Translations under genes and position numbers: made by a program
Part shown: positions 1-9,116 of the stretch, piece by piece
Layout of the letters: each line of letters opens with the position of its first letter
Position numbering within the stretch: the first letter of the stretch is position 1
The notes under the pieces: generated by a model
What the model saw: the letters and a program-made list of their open reading frames with translations, nothing else
The model's database searches: none
Told to the model about the DNA's origin: nothing
DNA from: Mesorhizobium loti
Lineage (GTDB): Bacteria > Pseudomonadota > Alphaproteobacteria > Rhizobiales > Rhizobiaceae
Assembly: GCF_001510895.1 (NCBI RefSeq)
Contig: NZ_LPWA01000002.1
Coordinates: 62,001-126,000 of the forward strand
Direction of reading: 5' to 3'
DNA length: 64,000 nt

Positions 1-584
1 ACGACATGCATGGCCGGCGTGGCGATCAGCCACGCAAGACGACGATCGATCTGTTTAGGCAGGGCGATATTCGCATGCTGGAAGATCAAGACCGGCAGTT
101 GGATAACAGGATAGAGCATGACGGCGGCAGGCGGGATACCGAAGGCCAGGATTGCCGTTCCGAGAAAGACAGGCCTCAGCGCCGCCTCCAACGGATGGCT
201 GCGGAAGGAGGTCGTGACGTCCATCTGCGGGTCGCTGTGGTGGACTCGGTGCAATCGCCAGAGCAGCGGCACGGCGTGGCTGACCCGGTGGCGCCAGTAG
301 TCCATAAGGTCGAGCAGGAGGATGCCGGCGGCGATGATCATCCAGGACGGCTCGATCGCGGCCAGTCCCCAATGATGGGCCTCGACGGTGGAGGATAAAG
401 CCAGCAACGCGCCCGCCATGAGCCCGCCGATGATGATGCCGATAACCGAGATCACCAGGTTTCGGCGGCCTCGGCACCAATCGCGCTTTCCCGGACGCGC
501 GGCTTGCAAGCCCTCCCACATCCAAATGCCGAGGAAGGTCAGGAGAAGGACGACAGGCGGCAATTTGGAGAGCAAGCTGTCCAC
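1..584 (-). CDS. Sterol desaturase/fatty acid hydroxylase family protein (partial, C-terminus outside window)
   Basis: Membrane di-iron hydroxylase of the ERG3/fatty-acid-hydroxylase superfamily; the substrate (sterol, carotenoid or alkyl lipid) cannot be told. About 194 codons are visible and the reading frame runs off the left edge. Hydrophobic segments lie at the N-terminus and around residues 35-60 and 95-115. After them come histidine boxes of the type HxxxH (HRVSH) and HxxHH (HRVHH), which bind the iron pair. I chose the GTG start at 584 because a GGAGG lies about 6 bases upstream in GAGGGAGGACGCCC; no ATG fits better. The LuxR gene at 688 is divergent, with about 100 bp between them. 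Only the extent of the C-terminus is uncertain. Confidence 0.8.
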   Translation of the reverse strand, partial: MDSLLSKLPPVVLLLTFLGIWMWEGLQAARPGKRDWCRGRRNLVISVIGIIIGGLMAGALLALSSTVEAHHWGLAAIEPSWMIIAAGILLLDLMDYWRHRVSHAVPLLWRLHRVHHSDPQMDVTTSFRSHPLEAALRPVFLGTAILAFGIPPAAVMLYPVIQLPVLIFQHANIALPKQIDRRLAWLIATPAMHV

Positions 585-687
585 GGGCGTCCTCCCTCGC
601 CACGGCTTCTTTCCGCTCGAGCGATCGGCTAGAATAGCCTTGCCCGCAGGAGGATAAAGTCGGCCGGATGGCCGACAGGAGGCGGCC

Positions 688-1429
688 ATGGCCGACCGGT
701 TGCTTCGTGATCGCGTGGTGGAAGCGGTACGCGCCGCGGATCTGCTTAGCGATACCGGCTCGGTCGTATCGCTTGCGGTCGAGGCGCTCTCGGCCGCCTG
801 TCCGCATGGTGTGGCCTTGGCGTTCACCCGGCGGGGAGATGGCGGCTTCGGATCGGTTGCGGCCTCGCGCGAAGGTCAGATGCTGCGGCTCGAAAGCGTG
901 CCGCGTCCGCAGGCGCCGGTCCGTTGGGTTGTCAAGCTCGATCACGTGCCCGACTGGCAGCAGAACCGTTGGGTCGAGCCGATCAGATCGGGTGTCCACG
1001 GCAAGGACTATTTCCTTCGGGTCAATCCGCTGCCGATGATGTTGATGGGCGACATGCGCAACCCGCCGGACTATGGCCGGATCATGCTCTGCCGGGACGG
1101 TCGAATGCTGGCTTGGCTCGGCCTCTATGTGGACGGGAGGCGAGGATTCAGCGAGCGCGAGCAGGCGGAGCTTGCGCGGGTTGCGACAGAGCTAGCGGCG
1201 CCGCTTCGCCTCGCGGCCGTGCTCGAAAGTTCGCCTGCGCCGCCGAGGCTTTCTCCGCGACAGACAGAGATCATGATGCTGGGTCGACAAAGGCATGACC
1301 AACAAACAGATCGCCAAGGAACTCGATATCTCGCCGGCAACCGTGAAGACCCTGCTTGAACGGCTGTTCCGGATTTCGAAGGCGAAGAACCGGATCGCTC
1401 TGATCCATTGGTGGCAAGGCACCGATTAG
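688..1429 (+). pseudogene. LuxR-type transcriptional regulator, single frameshift before the HTH
   Basis: A DNA-binding response-type regulator of about 247 residues once repaired. The first ~195 residues look like a GAF-like sensory domain, and the C-terminus is a LuxR helix-turn-helix. It begins with LSPRQTEIMML in one frame and continues as KGMTNKQIAKELDISPATVK in the next, ending at the TAG at 1427-1429. The shift is at about 1282 and is explained by one extra G in CTGGGTCGAC. It is the only lesion in this window that looks like an inserted base. The start is ATG 688 with GGAGG 4-8 bases upstream. It is divergent from the desaturase and could regulate it, but nothing in the sequence proves this. 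It may be intact in the organism if the extra base is an error. Confidence 0.75.
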
Positions 1430-1471
1430 CCGACGTATTCGGCAGTGGAACGTGGCCTGCCCGCTGTTCGG

Positions 1472-1903
1472 TCACTTCGGCAGATAGGTCTCGTAGGGCG
1501 TGTCGTTGATCAACAGGACCACGCATTCGGTGTCGGACAGACAGGCATCGTCGTGCATCTCGTTGGCCTTCTGGGTCCAGTAGGAACCTGGCGGCAGCTC
1601 GACCTTGGTCGCTTCGCCGCCCTGCATCTGCCAATGCGCCCAAAGCCCCTTGATGACCACGGCGCGATAGTCGGCAGTATGCGCATGGACCGGAGCGCGC
1701 CAGTTGCCGGGAACCTTCAGCAACGTGCCGGCCGGAGCCTTGGCCCGTTCGCCCCATAGCGGGCCGAGGCGCTGCGGCTGGTCCGGCGCTTCGACGGCAT
1801 AAGGGATCTTGTCGGCGGGCAGGTAGCTGTCTTCGAGGGCGAGCGCCGGTCCCGGATGGACGGTCAGCGCGGCAAACGCAAGCGGTGCAAGATGTTTGGC
1901 CAT
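1472..1903 (-). CDS. DUF4437 cupin-fold exported protein
   Basis: A 143-residue protein with an N-terminal hydrophobic stretch ending in ALA (likely signal peptide, about 22 residues). The mature part resembles DUF4437 cupins: VHAHTADYRAVVIKG (first cupin motif with two histidines) and a later LPPGSYWTQKANEMH segment. It probably binds a metal or small anion in the periplasm; no reaction can be assigned. The start at 1903 follows GGAGGAAACC closely (GGAGG about 6 bases upstream). It lies between the LuxR gene and the AraC gene; the 125-bp gap to the AraC stop shows no other gene. The family call is reasonably secure, the function unknown. Confidence 0.65.
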   Translation of the reverse strand: MAKHLAPLAFAALTVHPGPALALEDSYLPADKIPYAVEAPDQPQRLGPLWGERAKAPAGTLLKVPGNWRAPVHAHTADYRAVVIKGLWAHWQMQGGEATKVELPPGSYWTQKANEMHDDACLSDTECVVLLINDTPYETYLPK

Positions 1904-2028
1904 GGCGGTTTCCTCCGCCGGAGAGCTTATGCCGCCTCAGCAGGCGGGGAATGACGCGTCGTCCAAAAGACTTGGCAATTCCTCCAGTGCGGCAGCGGCT
2001 GGCACGGCAGTGGCATTGACTGCAGAGG

Positions 2029-2995
2029 TCAGGATTGCTCCTCGCCGCCGGCATTGCGCAGATGGCTCGGCGCGACGCCTATCACCCGCTTGAAGGCACG
2101 GCTGAAGGAGGCTTCCGAATCGTAGCCGAGTTTCGCCGCCGCGACCGACACCCTCATGCCGTCACGGGCGAGCCATTGCCGTGCCTGATGCATGCGCACG
2201 CGCAGCACATACTTAGCCGGCGTCTCACCGACCACGGTGGCGAAGCGCTGCGCGAAGGCCGAGCGCGAGCCCCCATCAATCGCGCCAGCGCCTCGACCGT
2301 CCAGTCGCGGTCGGGCTGCAGGTGGATCGCAGCGAGCACCTTGCCGACATCGGGATTGCGGACGGCGGCGATCCAGCCGGTGGCGTCGCCGCAGCCGTTC
2401 TCCACCCAGGAGCGGATGATCGTGGCGGCGAGCACATCGGCAAGGCGGGCAAGAATTCCGCCGGAGCCGACCCGGTCCATCGTCACCTCGCCGGCCATCG
2501 CGTCGAGCAGATGCTGGATGCCTGGCGCATTCGCCATCAGCTTATGCGCCTGCATCAGGTCGGGCATCATGTCGAGCAGCGGATGCGAGCCGTCGAGATT
2601 GAAATGCATGCTGCCGCAAAACAGCAAGGTCTTGCAGCCGTCGCAGCCGTTGGAGACGTCGTAGATGTTCTCGCAGACCGGCTCGATGGTGTAGCGGCCG
2701 ATCGGCACGGGCGGCACGCCCGGCGCGCTGGCCAGTACGTGCTCGTCGCCGCGCGGGATAAGCAGCGCGTCGCCCACCGAGAGCTCGATCCATTCCTTGG
2801 CCGGCGAGAACAGCCAGCAGCCCTGCTGGCCGATGAAATGGAAGCGCGCCGCCTTCTGCGCGGGGAAGGAAACGGCCCAGGCTCGCCCAGCACGCAGCGG
2901 CCGTAATCGACGCCGTCGAGCCGCAATCCGCGCAGCATGTCGGTCAGCGGATCGCCGGATGCCGGTAAGGTGGTTTTGGACGAATTGTAATTCAT
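2029..2995 (-). pseudogene. AraC-family regulator (cupin N-domain), two frameshifts
   Basis: Repaired, this is a ~322-residue AraC/XylS regulator. It has an N-terminal cupin-type ligand domain and two C-terminal helix-turn-helix motifs (SRSAFAQRFATVVGETP, then RVSVAAAKLGYDSEASFSRA). Three frames carry successive parts: residues 1-40 in one (MNYNSS to GEPGPF), the middle of the protein in a second, and the HTH region in a third. The shifts are at about 2878 and 2268. Both are explained by one missing base each; the second sits in a run of five G where six are expected. The length, 967 bp, equals 969 minus 2. It is divergent from the MFS exporter at 3088, and AraC-type direct repeats lie between them, so it probably activates that exporter. 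Confidence 0.75.
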
Positions 2996-3036
2996 TTCGG
3001 TGTTTTTAACATGGAAACTCCAGGTCGTCACTCCCT

Positions 3037-3067
3037 ATGTTGCACTGCAGCCAAATGTTGCGCTGCA
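3037..3067. promoter_or_regulatory. Candidate AraC-type operator (two direct repeats)
   Basis: ATGTTGCACTGCA at 3037-3049 is repeated as ATGTTGCGCTGCA at 3055-3067. The copies match at 12 of 13 positions with an 18-bp period. Two direct half-sites about two helical turns apart next to the target promoter is the usual layout for AraC/XylS regulators. The site lies between the AraC gene (start 2995) and the MFS gene (start 3088). The pattern is seen directly; binding is inferred. Confidence 0.55.
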
Positions 3068-3087
3068 ACTTTCCCGGAGACGTTTCC

Positions 3088-4302
3088 ATGACCGAACCTG
3101 CCACAGGCGTTGTCGACGCCGCTATCCTCGACCGAACGGATGACGAAGAACGAACCGAGCCCGTATGGGGCGCGGTGGTCTCGCTGGCGCTCGGCGTGTT
3201 CGGCCTGGTGACCGCCGAATTCCTGCCCGCCAGCCTGCTGACGCGGCTGGCGCAGGATCTCGGCGTGAGCGAAGGCGCCGCCGGCCAGGCGGTGACGGCG
3301 ACGGCCGTCGTCGGCGCGATCGCGGCACCCACTATGGCCATCGTCACCAAGCGGCTCGACCGCAGACTGGTGATGTGGATGCTCACCGTGCTTCTGATCG
3401 TCTCCAACCTGCTCGCCGCCTTCGCCTCCTCGCTAACAGTGCTACTTCTGGCCCGCGTTGTCCTCGGCGTCGCGCTCGGCGGCTTCTGGTCGATGTCGGC
3501 CGCCATGGCGATGCGGCTGGTGCCGATGCGGCTGATGCCGCGCGCCATGTCGATCATCCTGACCGGCGTTTCAGTGGCAACCGTGACGGCCGCACCCGTC
3601 GGCGCCTATGTCGGCGACATCTGGGGCTGGCGCACGGCCTTCATGATCGCGGCGGTCGTCGGCGCGCTGACCTTGCTGGTGCAGCTTGCCACCATTCCCA
3701 GCCTGCCGCCGACGGCCGTGGCAAGCTTCCGCACCCTGATTGAGGTGTTGAAGCGGTCGACGATCCGCGTCGCGCTTCTCGTCGTGTTGCTCGTCGCCTC
3801 GGGACAGTTTGCCGGCTTCACCTATGTGCGGCCGTTCCTGGAGACGGTGCCGGTCATGCCGATCGGGACGATCTCGCTGGTGCTGCTCGCTTATGGCATC
3901 GGCGGCTTCTTCGGCAACTTCGCCGGCGCCTTCCTCGCCGAGCGCAACCTGAAACTTGCGGTCGGACTGGCGCCGCTGTTGATCGCGCTGTCGGCGCTGG
4001 CGCTGCTTACGCTCGGCGCCTCGCCAGTAACGGCGGCCATCGCGGTGACCAGCTGGGGCTTCGCCTTCGGCGCTGTGCCGGTCGGGCTGCAGACCTGGCT
4101 GGTGCGCGCCGCGCCCGACCAGGCCGAGAGCGCCGGTGGCCTGATGGTCGCCACGTTCCAGGTGGCGATCGCGCTGGGTGCCGTGTTCGGCGGCCTGCTG
4201 GTCGACCATGCCGGCGTCGCCAGCGCCTTCGCCTACGGCGCCGTGGCGACGCTGCTTGCGGCCTTGGTGACTTTCGCCATGGGCCCGAAACAGGCCCAAT
4301 AG
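3088..4302 (+). CDS. MFS transporter, DHA1/arabinose-efflux type
   Basis: A 404-residue inner-membrane protein with about 12 predicted transmembrane helices. The first begins near residue 28 (VVSLALGVFGLVTAEFLPA), a signature shared with DHA1 efflux pumps of the NepI/YdhP/AraJ group. The loop between helices 2 and 3 has RLDRRLVMW, a variant of the MFS motif A region. It probably exports a small metabolite or drug by proton antiport. ATG 3088 was preferred over an upstream in-frame start at 3037 because GGAGA lies 8-12 bases ahead and the upstream extension overlaps the operator. The divergent AraC regulator at 2995 is the likely controller. The substrate is unknown. Confidence 0.85.
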   Translation: MTEPATGVVDAAILDRTDDEERTEPVWGAVVSLALGVFGLVTAEFLPASLLTRLAQDLGVSEGAAGQAVTATAVVGAIAAPTMAIVTKRLDRRLVMWMLTVLLIVSNLLAAFASSLTVLLLARVVLGVALGGFWSMSAAMAMRLVPMRLMPRAMSIILTGVSVATVTAAPVGAYVGDIWGWRTAFMIAAVVGALTLLVQLATIPSLPPTAVASFRTLIEVLKRSTIRVALLVVLLVASGQFAGFTYVRPFLETVPVMPIGTISLVLLAYGIGGFFGNFAGAFLAERNLKLAVGLAPLLIALSALALLTLGASPVTAAIAVTSWGFAFGAVPVGLQTWLVRAAPDQAESAGGLMVATFQVAIALGAVFGGLLVDHAGVASAFAYGAVATLLAALVTFAMGPKQAQ

Positions 4303-4342
4303 CCAGATTCCGCGCTACGCTCATTCGGATCGGACCGAACCT

Positions 4343-4924
4343 TCAAGGGGCTCGGGCCGATCCTGCCGTGATCGCTGAGACGAAGCGCCGCAAACTGTGC
4401 TCGACATAGGCGATGAGATCCAGATCGTCCGGGTCGAAGCTCCACCACAGCAGCGAGCCCTGCCAGTGCGACGCCATCAACAAGCCGATGTCATCCGGCA
4501 TGCCGCGGACATCGGCGAAGCAGTCGGAGAGCATCCTGCCAAGCGATGCCTTCCAGGCGGCGCCACGGGCCCTGAGCACCGGATCGCGCAGATCCTCGCG
4601 CAGGACCAGCAAGCCTTCGGCGTAGGATTCGATGTCGCCGTAGCCGCCGGAGAGCGCGACAAGCAGCGCGATGGCGCCGGCCGGAGTTTTGGTAACGGAC
4701 CTCGCTGTCTCGTCGGTTTTCCGGTCCAGCCCATCCCAGGCATAGAGCAGCGCGCGCTGCTTCAGCAGCGTCTTGCTCTTGAAGCGCTGAACCAGCGTCG
4801 AGCCTGAAAGGCCGCAGGCTCGCGCCAGCCTTTCGAAGGTCAGCGCTTCCGGCCCGTCGGCATGCATCAGCCGGTAGGCGATTTCCAGCACCTGGTCGTC
4901 GGACTGGGTTTTCGGCCTGGTCAT
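4343..4924 (-). CDS. TetR/AcrR-family transcriptional regulator
   Basis: A 193-residue one-component repressor. Residues 8-55 form the TetR helix-turn-helix (LTFERLARACGLSGSTLVQRF). The rest is the ligand-binding all-helical domain, poorly conserved as usual. ATG 4924 (MTRPKTQ) is preferred; an upstream in-frame extension is hydrophobic and would overlap the operator region. It is divergent from the SDR gene at 5018, the usual arrangement for a TetR repressor and its target. The 93-bp gap contains the palindrome AATGATCATT at 4946-4955 in AT-rich DNA. Confidence 0.85.
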   Translation of the reverse strand: MTRPKTQSDDQVLEIAYRLMHADGPEALTFERLARACGLSGSTLVQRFKSKTLLKQRALLYAWDGLDRKTDETARSVTKTPAGAIALLVALSGGYGDIESYAEGLLVLREDLRDPVLRARGAAWKASLGRMLSDCFADVRGMPDDIGLLMASHWQGSLLWWSFDPDDLDLIAYVEHSLRRFVSAITAGSARAP

Positions 4925-4945
4925 CTTGACATCCAAATATAAACG

Positions 4946-4955
4946 AATGATCATT
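4946..4955. promoter_or_regulatory. Palindrome in TetR/SDR divergent promoter
   Basis: AATGATCATT is a perfect 10-bp palindrome within an unusually AT-rich stretch between the TetR start (4924) and the SDR start (5018). It is a candidate TetR operator; TetR sites are typically longer, so only the core may be seen here. Confidence 0.3.
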
Positions 4956-5017
4956 ATAAATGAAAGATAAGGCAGATGCCAACCTTTCATTTGTGCCGTT
5001 CTTGTCTTGGAGGTTCG

Positions 5018-5925
5018 ATGAAGCTCGGAGGAAAGGTAGCCCTTGTCGCCGGCGCCACGCGCGGAGCCGGACGCGGCATCGCGGTCGAGCTAGGTGCCGC
5101 CGGCGCCACGGTTTATGTCACCGGGCGCACGACGCGGACGCAGCAGTCCGACTATCGTCGTCCGGAGACCATCGAGGAAACGGCCGAACTGGTCACCGCG
5201 CAAGGCGGAAGGGGCATTGCCGTCCGGGTCGATCATCTGGTCGCGGAGGAGGTGCGCGGATTGGTCGAGCGCATCCGCATCGAGCAGGGCCGGCTCGACA
5301 TCCTCGTCAACGACCTCCGGGGCGGCGAAAAGCTGTTCGAATGGAACAAGCCGGTCTGGGAGCACAATCTCGACAATGGTTTGCGTCTTTTGCGGCTCGC
5401 GATCGACACGCACCTGATCACCGCGCACCATGCGCTGCCGCTGATGATGGAGCGGCAGGGTGGACTGCATGTCGAAGTCACCGACGGCACCGCTGAATAC
5501 AATGCCGACCACTATCGGCTGTCGCCATACTACGACCTCGCCAAGGTGGCGGCGACACGCATGGCCTGGGCGCACGCCAAGGATCTTGCACCGCATGGCG
5601 CCACGTCGGTGTCGCTGACCCCCGGTTGGCTGCGCTCGGAGATGATGCTGGAAACCTTTGGCGTCAGAGAAGACAATTGGCGCGACGCGACCGCCAGGGT
5701 GCCGCACTTCGTCATCTCGGAGACGCCGCGTTTCGTTGGCCGCGCCGTCGTGCGCTTGCGGCGGATCCGGAGCGCTCGCGCTGGAACGGTCAGTCGCTGT
5801 CGAGCGGCGGGCTGGCGCAGGTCTACGGCTTCACCGACCTCGACGGATCGCGCCCTGATGCCTGGCGCTACGTGCCGGAAGTGCAAGACGCCGGCAAGCC
5901 GGCCGACGCGACCGGCTACCGATAG
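5018..5925 (+). pseudogene. Short-chain dehydrogenase/reductase, one frameshift
   Basis: An NAD(P)-dependent oxidoreductase of about 302 residues if repaired. The N-terminus has the Rossmann motif ATRGAGRGIA (TGxxxGxG type) after strand KVALVAG. The usual active-site Tyr/Lys (YDLAKVA) is at about residues 175-181. The frame breaks near 5752. The C-terminal part, with GLAQVYGFTDLDGSRPD, is read in the next frame to the TAG ending at 5925; 908 bp is one short of 909, so one base appears to be missing. The start at ATG 5018 has GGAGG 5-9 bases upstream. It is divergent from the TetR gene, its probable repressor. The substrate is unknown. Confidence 0.75.
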
Positions 5926-5929
5926 CCGC

Positions 5930-6277
5930 TCAGGCCGAGCGGCCGTCGAACTCGAAGACCTGCACCGCGGTGAGGTCGACGTCCTCGAGGCAATTGATGT
6001 TGATGTAGGCGCTGCGCTCACTGCTTCGGCTGACATCCTCGGCGAAGGGATGGATGCCGCAGGTGCGGCAGAAGCGATGCGCGATCGAACCTTTGCCAAA
6101 CGTGTATTTGCCGAGGTCGTCGCCCCAGGCCACCAGACGCATGCTTTCGTGCGGCACGGCCCAAAGCAGCGCGCCCTTGCGCTGGCAGATCGAGCAATTG
6201 CAGCGCACGGCGCCGCCAAGCTCGCCCTCGACCTCGAACGCCACCTTGCCGCAGTGGCAACTGCCTTTGTACAGCAT
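5930..6277 (-). CDS. GFA (glutathione-dependent formaldehyde-activating) family protein
   Basis: A 115-residue Zn-binding protein of the GFA/CENP-V fold. The metal-binding cysteines are visible: CHCGKV near the N-terminus, CNCSIC at about residues 27-32, and CRTCGIHPF at about 70-78. Members bind glutathione adducts such as S-hydroxymethylglutathione, but most lack a shown activity. The stop at 5930 is convergent with the SDR gene, 4 bp from its end. The family is secure; the physiological role is not. Confidence 0.85.
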   Translation of the reverse strand: MLYKGSCHCGKVAFEVEGELGGAVRCNCSICQRKGALLWAVPHESMRLVAWGDDLGKYTFGKGSIAHRFCRTCGIHPFAEDVSRSSERSAYININCLEDVDLTAVQVFEFDGRSA

Positions 6278-6350
6278 CAGTCTCTTCCTCTCGCTGGCAG
6301 GTGCAAAGGCACGCTTGCCGGGTTATCCATTCCGCAGGCCCAACCGGCCG

Positions 6351-7691
6351 ATGCTTAAAAGACGTCCCAAACTTGCGGAGTCCGACATCGACATGCAATC
6401 CGCCCGAGACCGCCTCGAAATCATCCTGTCACGTCTTGCCAATCGTGCCGCCGACGAGAAGGTCTATACCAGGCTCTATGCCGAGGCGGCGCGCGCGGCG
6501 GCGGATGCGGCCGATGCCCGCCGGAAGGCCAGCCTGAGCTCCGGGCCGCTCGACGGCGCGATCGTCTCGATCAAGGATCTGTTCGATGTAGCCGGCGAAC
6601 CGACCCGGGCCGGCTCGCTGATGCTCGCCGATGCCCAGCCTGCCGCGCGGGACGCGACGGTCGTGCGCCGGCTGCGCCAGGCAGGCGCCGTGATCCTCGG
6701 CAAGACCAACATGACCGAATTCGCCTTTACCGCGATCGGCGACAATCTGCACTACGGCACACCGGGCAACGCCGCCGATGCGAGCCTGATTCCGGGCGGT
6801 TCGTCATCGGGAGCGGGCGTTGCGGTCGGCCAGGGAAGCAGCGACATCTCGATCGGCTCGGACACCGGCGGTTCGGTGCGCATTCCGGCCTCGCTCAACG
6901 GCGTCGTCGGCTTCAAGCCGACGGCGCGCCGCGTGCCCTTGGCTGGCGCTTTTTCGTTGTCGGCGACGCTGGATTCGATCGGTCCGCTTGCCCGCAGCGT
7001 TGCCGATTGCGCGGCCGCCGATGCGATCATGGCGGGAGAAGAGCCGGTTTCTCTTCAGCCGACCTCGCTCGCCGGTCTGCGCATTGGCATTCCGCGTGGC
7101 GTGCTTTTCGGTGAGACGCAGTCCGAGGTCGCCGAAGCATTCGACCGATCTGTTCGCGCGATGGAGGGTGCTGGTGCACGCGTCGCCGATTTGCCGATCG
7201 ACGACCTCATCGCTGGGATGCGCGCGGCGACCAGGCGCGCCTCGATCGCATCGATGGAGGGTGCGGAGGTGCATGCCGACTGGCTGGCGACCGGCGCCTC
7301 CGTGCCCGTCGATCCGCATGTCAGCGGGCCTTTGTCGCGCGCGCTTGCGGTTCCCGCTTCCGCCTATATCAGGACAATTCGCCGCCGGACAGAACTGGTC
7401 GGTGCCATGGCGGAACGGCTGCAAGCGGTCGACGTGCTTGCCCTGCCGACCGTGCCGATGGTCGCACCGTCGATCGCCGTCATGGCCGGCGATGAGGCGT
7501 TGCGCGACAGGACGGAAGGCCTGCTCTTACGCAACACCCAAGTCGCCAACCAGTTCGACCTCTGCGCGATCTCGTTGCCGATGGCTGGAACGCGGCTGCC
7601 GGCTGGATTGATGCTGGTGGCCAGGCATGGCCATGACCTGCATCTCTTTGCCATCGCGGCGGCAGTGGAGGCGTTGCTAATAAAAAGCTGA
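6351..7691 (+). CDS. Amidase signature family protein (GatA-like amidase)
   Basis: A 446-residue cytoplasmic amidohydrolase with the Ser-cisSer-Lys triad of the amidase signature family. The lysine is in GAIVSIKDLFDVAG (about residue 75), the GGSSSG loop is at about 150, and the nucleophile serine lies in GSDTGGSVRIPAS. It hydrolyses an amide bond; the substrate is unknown, and GatB/GatC are not nearby, so it is unlikely to be the tRNA amidotransferase subunit. Two in-frame starts are plausible, ATG 6351 and ATG 6393; the second has GGAG 12 bases upstream. It stands alone between the GFA gene and a convergent secreted protein. Confidence 0.85.
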   Translation: MLKRRPKLAESDIDMQSARDRLEIILSRLANRAADEKVYTRLYAEAARAAADAADARRKASLSSGPLDGAIVSIKDLFDVAGEPTRAGSLMLADAQPAARDATVVRRLRQAGAVILGKTNMTEFAFTAIGDNLHYGTPGNAADASLIPGGSSSGAGVAVGQGSSDISIGSDTGGSVRIPASLNGVVGFKPTARRVPLAGAFSLSATLDSIGPLARSVADCAAADAIMAGEEPVSLQPTSLAGLRIGIPRGVLFGETQSEVAEAFDRSVRAMEGAGARVADLPIDDLIAGMRAATRRASIASMEGAEVHADWLATGASVPVDPHVSGPLSRALAVPASAYIRTIRRRTELVGAMAERLQAVDVLALPTVPMVAPSIAVMAGDEALRDRTEGLLLRNTQVANQFDLCAISLPMAGTRLPAGLMLVARHGHDLHLFAIAAAVEALLIKS

Positions 7692-7695
7692 CGAC

Positions 7696-8082
7696 TCAGC
7701 GCGATGAACAATGGCTGCGTTCGCTGTCCTTGGCTGCCCGCTCGATGCCGGTCGCGACCAGCGTCGGCAGGCTGTATCGCTTGCCGTTGAAGATATGCGG
7801 CCGGTTCTCGATCGTGCCGGCAACGACGACCTTACCGGCATAGAGCTTGTCCGACAGGTCAAGTGCCTTGTCCTGTTGCGGCAGCCCATCGATGTCGATC
7901 GAAACACCCTTGATGACCTTGCCTGAGGCGAGGTCGAGCGCGCTGTTCGAAGGGCAGGGCGCCATCACGCAGCGCAGGCCGTTGTCACAGGGCACGTAGC
8001 TGCTCTGTCCGTCGGCGCGGGCCCCGGTAGCAGACAGGCAGAATCCAGCGATCAGCAGGACTCGCGCGACACTCTTGGTCAT
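7696..8082 (-). CDS. Exported hypothetical protein
   Basis: A 128-residue protein with a clear signal peptide (positive N-terminus, hydrophobic core, cleavage near residue 23 at ARA/DG). The mature region has CDNGLRCVMAPCPS, a cysteine-rich patch that may form disulfides in the periplasm. I do not recognise a characterised family; a function is not assigned. It is convergent with the amidase (4 bp between stops) and sits upstream of the hydroxyacid dehydrogenase on the other side. Confidence 0.6.
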   Translation of the reverse strand: MTKSVARVLLIAGFCLSATGARADGQSSYVPCDNGLRCVMAPCPSNSALDLASGKVIKGVSIDIDGLPQQDKALDLSDKLYAGKVVVAGTIENRPHIFNGKRYSLPTLVATGIERAAKDSERSHCSSR

Positions 8083-8132
8083 GGCAGGAAGGTCGTCGTC
8101 AAATCCGGGAAAATTGAGGCAGACGGCGGCTG

Positions 8133-9113
8133 TCAGCCGGTCGGAAAACGCCGGCGGTAGTGCTCGATGACGTCCGGGTTGCGCAGGTTGACCGGCAATT
8201 TGTCGGCGAGCACCAGCAACGCCTCGCCGGCCGCGCCGACACCCATGCGCATCATCGATTCCTCGGTGATGCCTGCCATATGCGGGGTGACGATGACGTT
8301 GTCGAAGCCGAAATAGGGATGGTTCGGCGGCAGCGGCTGGGTCGCAAAGACGTCGAGCGCCGCACCCCCGATGCGGCCCTTCCGCAGGGCTTCGATCAGC
8401 GCCTCGTCGTCGACCACCGGGCCGCGCGAGACGTTGATCAGAAGCGCATTGGGCTTCATGCGGGCAATGCGCTCGCGGCTGATCAGGCCGCGCGTCTCCT
8501 CGGTCAGCGGGCAGCAGAGCACGATGATGTCGCTCTGCTCGACCAGCGCGTCGATCGACAGGAAACCGACGCGCTCGGGCGCCGGACGCAGGCTGCGCGT
8601 GGTCGCGACGACATTGAGGTCGAAGCCATGCGCGGCGATGTGGCCGACGGCCTGGCCGACAGCGCCGAGGCCGACAATGCCGATCGTCTTGCCGGCAAGC
8701 TCGCCGGTGGAATTGGCATGCTCGCGCCCGGCAAGCCAGCCCTTGGCGCGCAGGTCGCGATCCATCACTCGGAAGCGCCTTAGAAGCGCGAGTGCTGTGA
8801 ACATCACGTGCTCCGCGACCGAACGCGCATTGACGGCCGGCACGTTCGCCACCAGCACGCCGGCGGCGGTGGCCGCCTCGACCGGGATCATGTCCAGCCC
8901 GGCGCCGTGGCGGATCGCGGCGCGGAGATTCTTGGCGCTGTCGAACAGCTCCGGCGGCAGCGGCGCGCGCACGATGACGATGTCGGCGTCCCTGGCTTCA
9001 GCGGTCAGCGTCTTGGCGTCGAGGGCGGAGGCGATCGCCAGCCTGCCGGCGCCGGCCAGCATTTTCGTGGCGCGCGGGTGCAGCGGGTGCGTCGACAGGA
9101 TCTTGCGCATCAA
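8133..9113 (-). CDS. D-2-hydroxyacid dehydrogenase (NAD-dependent)
   Basis: A 326-residue enzyme of the phosphoglycerate dehydrogenase/hydroxypyruvate reductase family. It interconverts a 2-hydroxy acid and a 2-keto acid with NAD(P). The Rossmann motif is GLGAVGQAVG at about residues 148-157. The catalytic residues appear as Arg in INVSRGPVVD, Glu about 30 residues later, and His in PHMAG. The gene starts 3 bp after the FadR gene stops, the last gene of a minus-strand operon: epimerase, dehydratase, regulator, dehydrogenase. In that setting it probably reduces a keto acid made by the sugar-acid dehydratase; the exact acid is unknown. Confidence 0.85.
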   Translation of the reverse strand: MMRKILSTHPLHPRATKMLAGAGRLAIASALDAKTLTAEARDADIVIVRAPLPPELFDSAKNLRAAIRHGAGLDMIPVEAATAAGVLVANVPAVNARSVAEHVMFTALALLRRFRVMDRDLRAKGWLAGREHANSTGELAGKTIGIVGLGAVGQAVGHIAAHGFDLNVVATTRSLRPAPERVGFLSIDALVEQSDIIVLCCPLTEETRGLISRERIARMKPNALLINVSRGPVVDDEALIEALRKGRIGGAALDVFATQPLPPNHPYFGFDNVIVTPHMAGITEESMMRMGVGAAGEALLVLADKLPVNLRNPDVIEHYRRRFPTG

Positions 9114-9116
9114 CGT

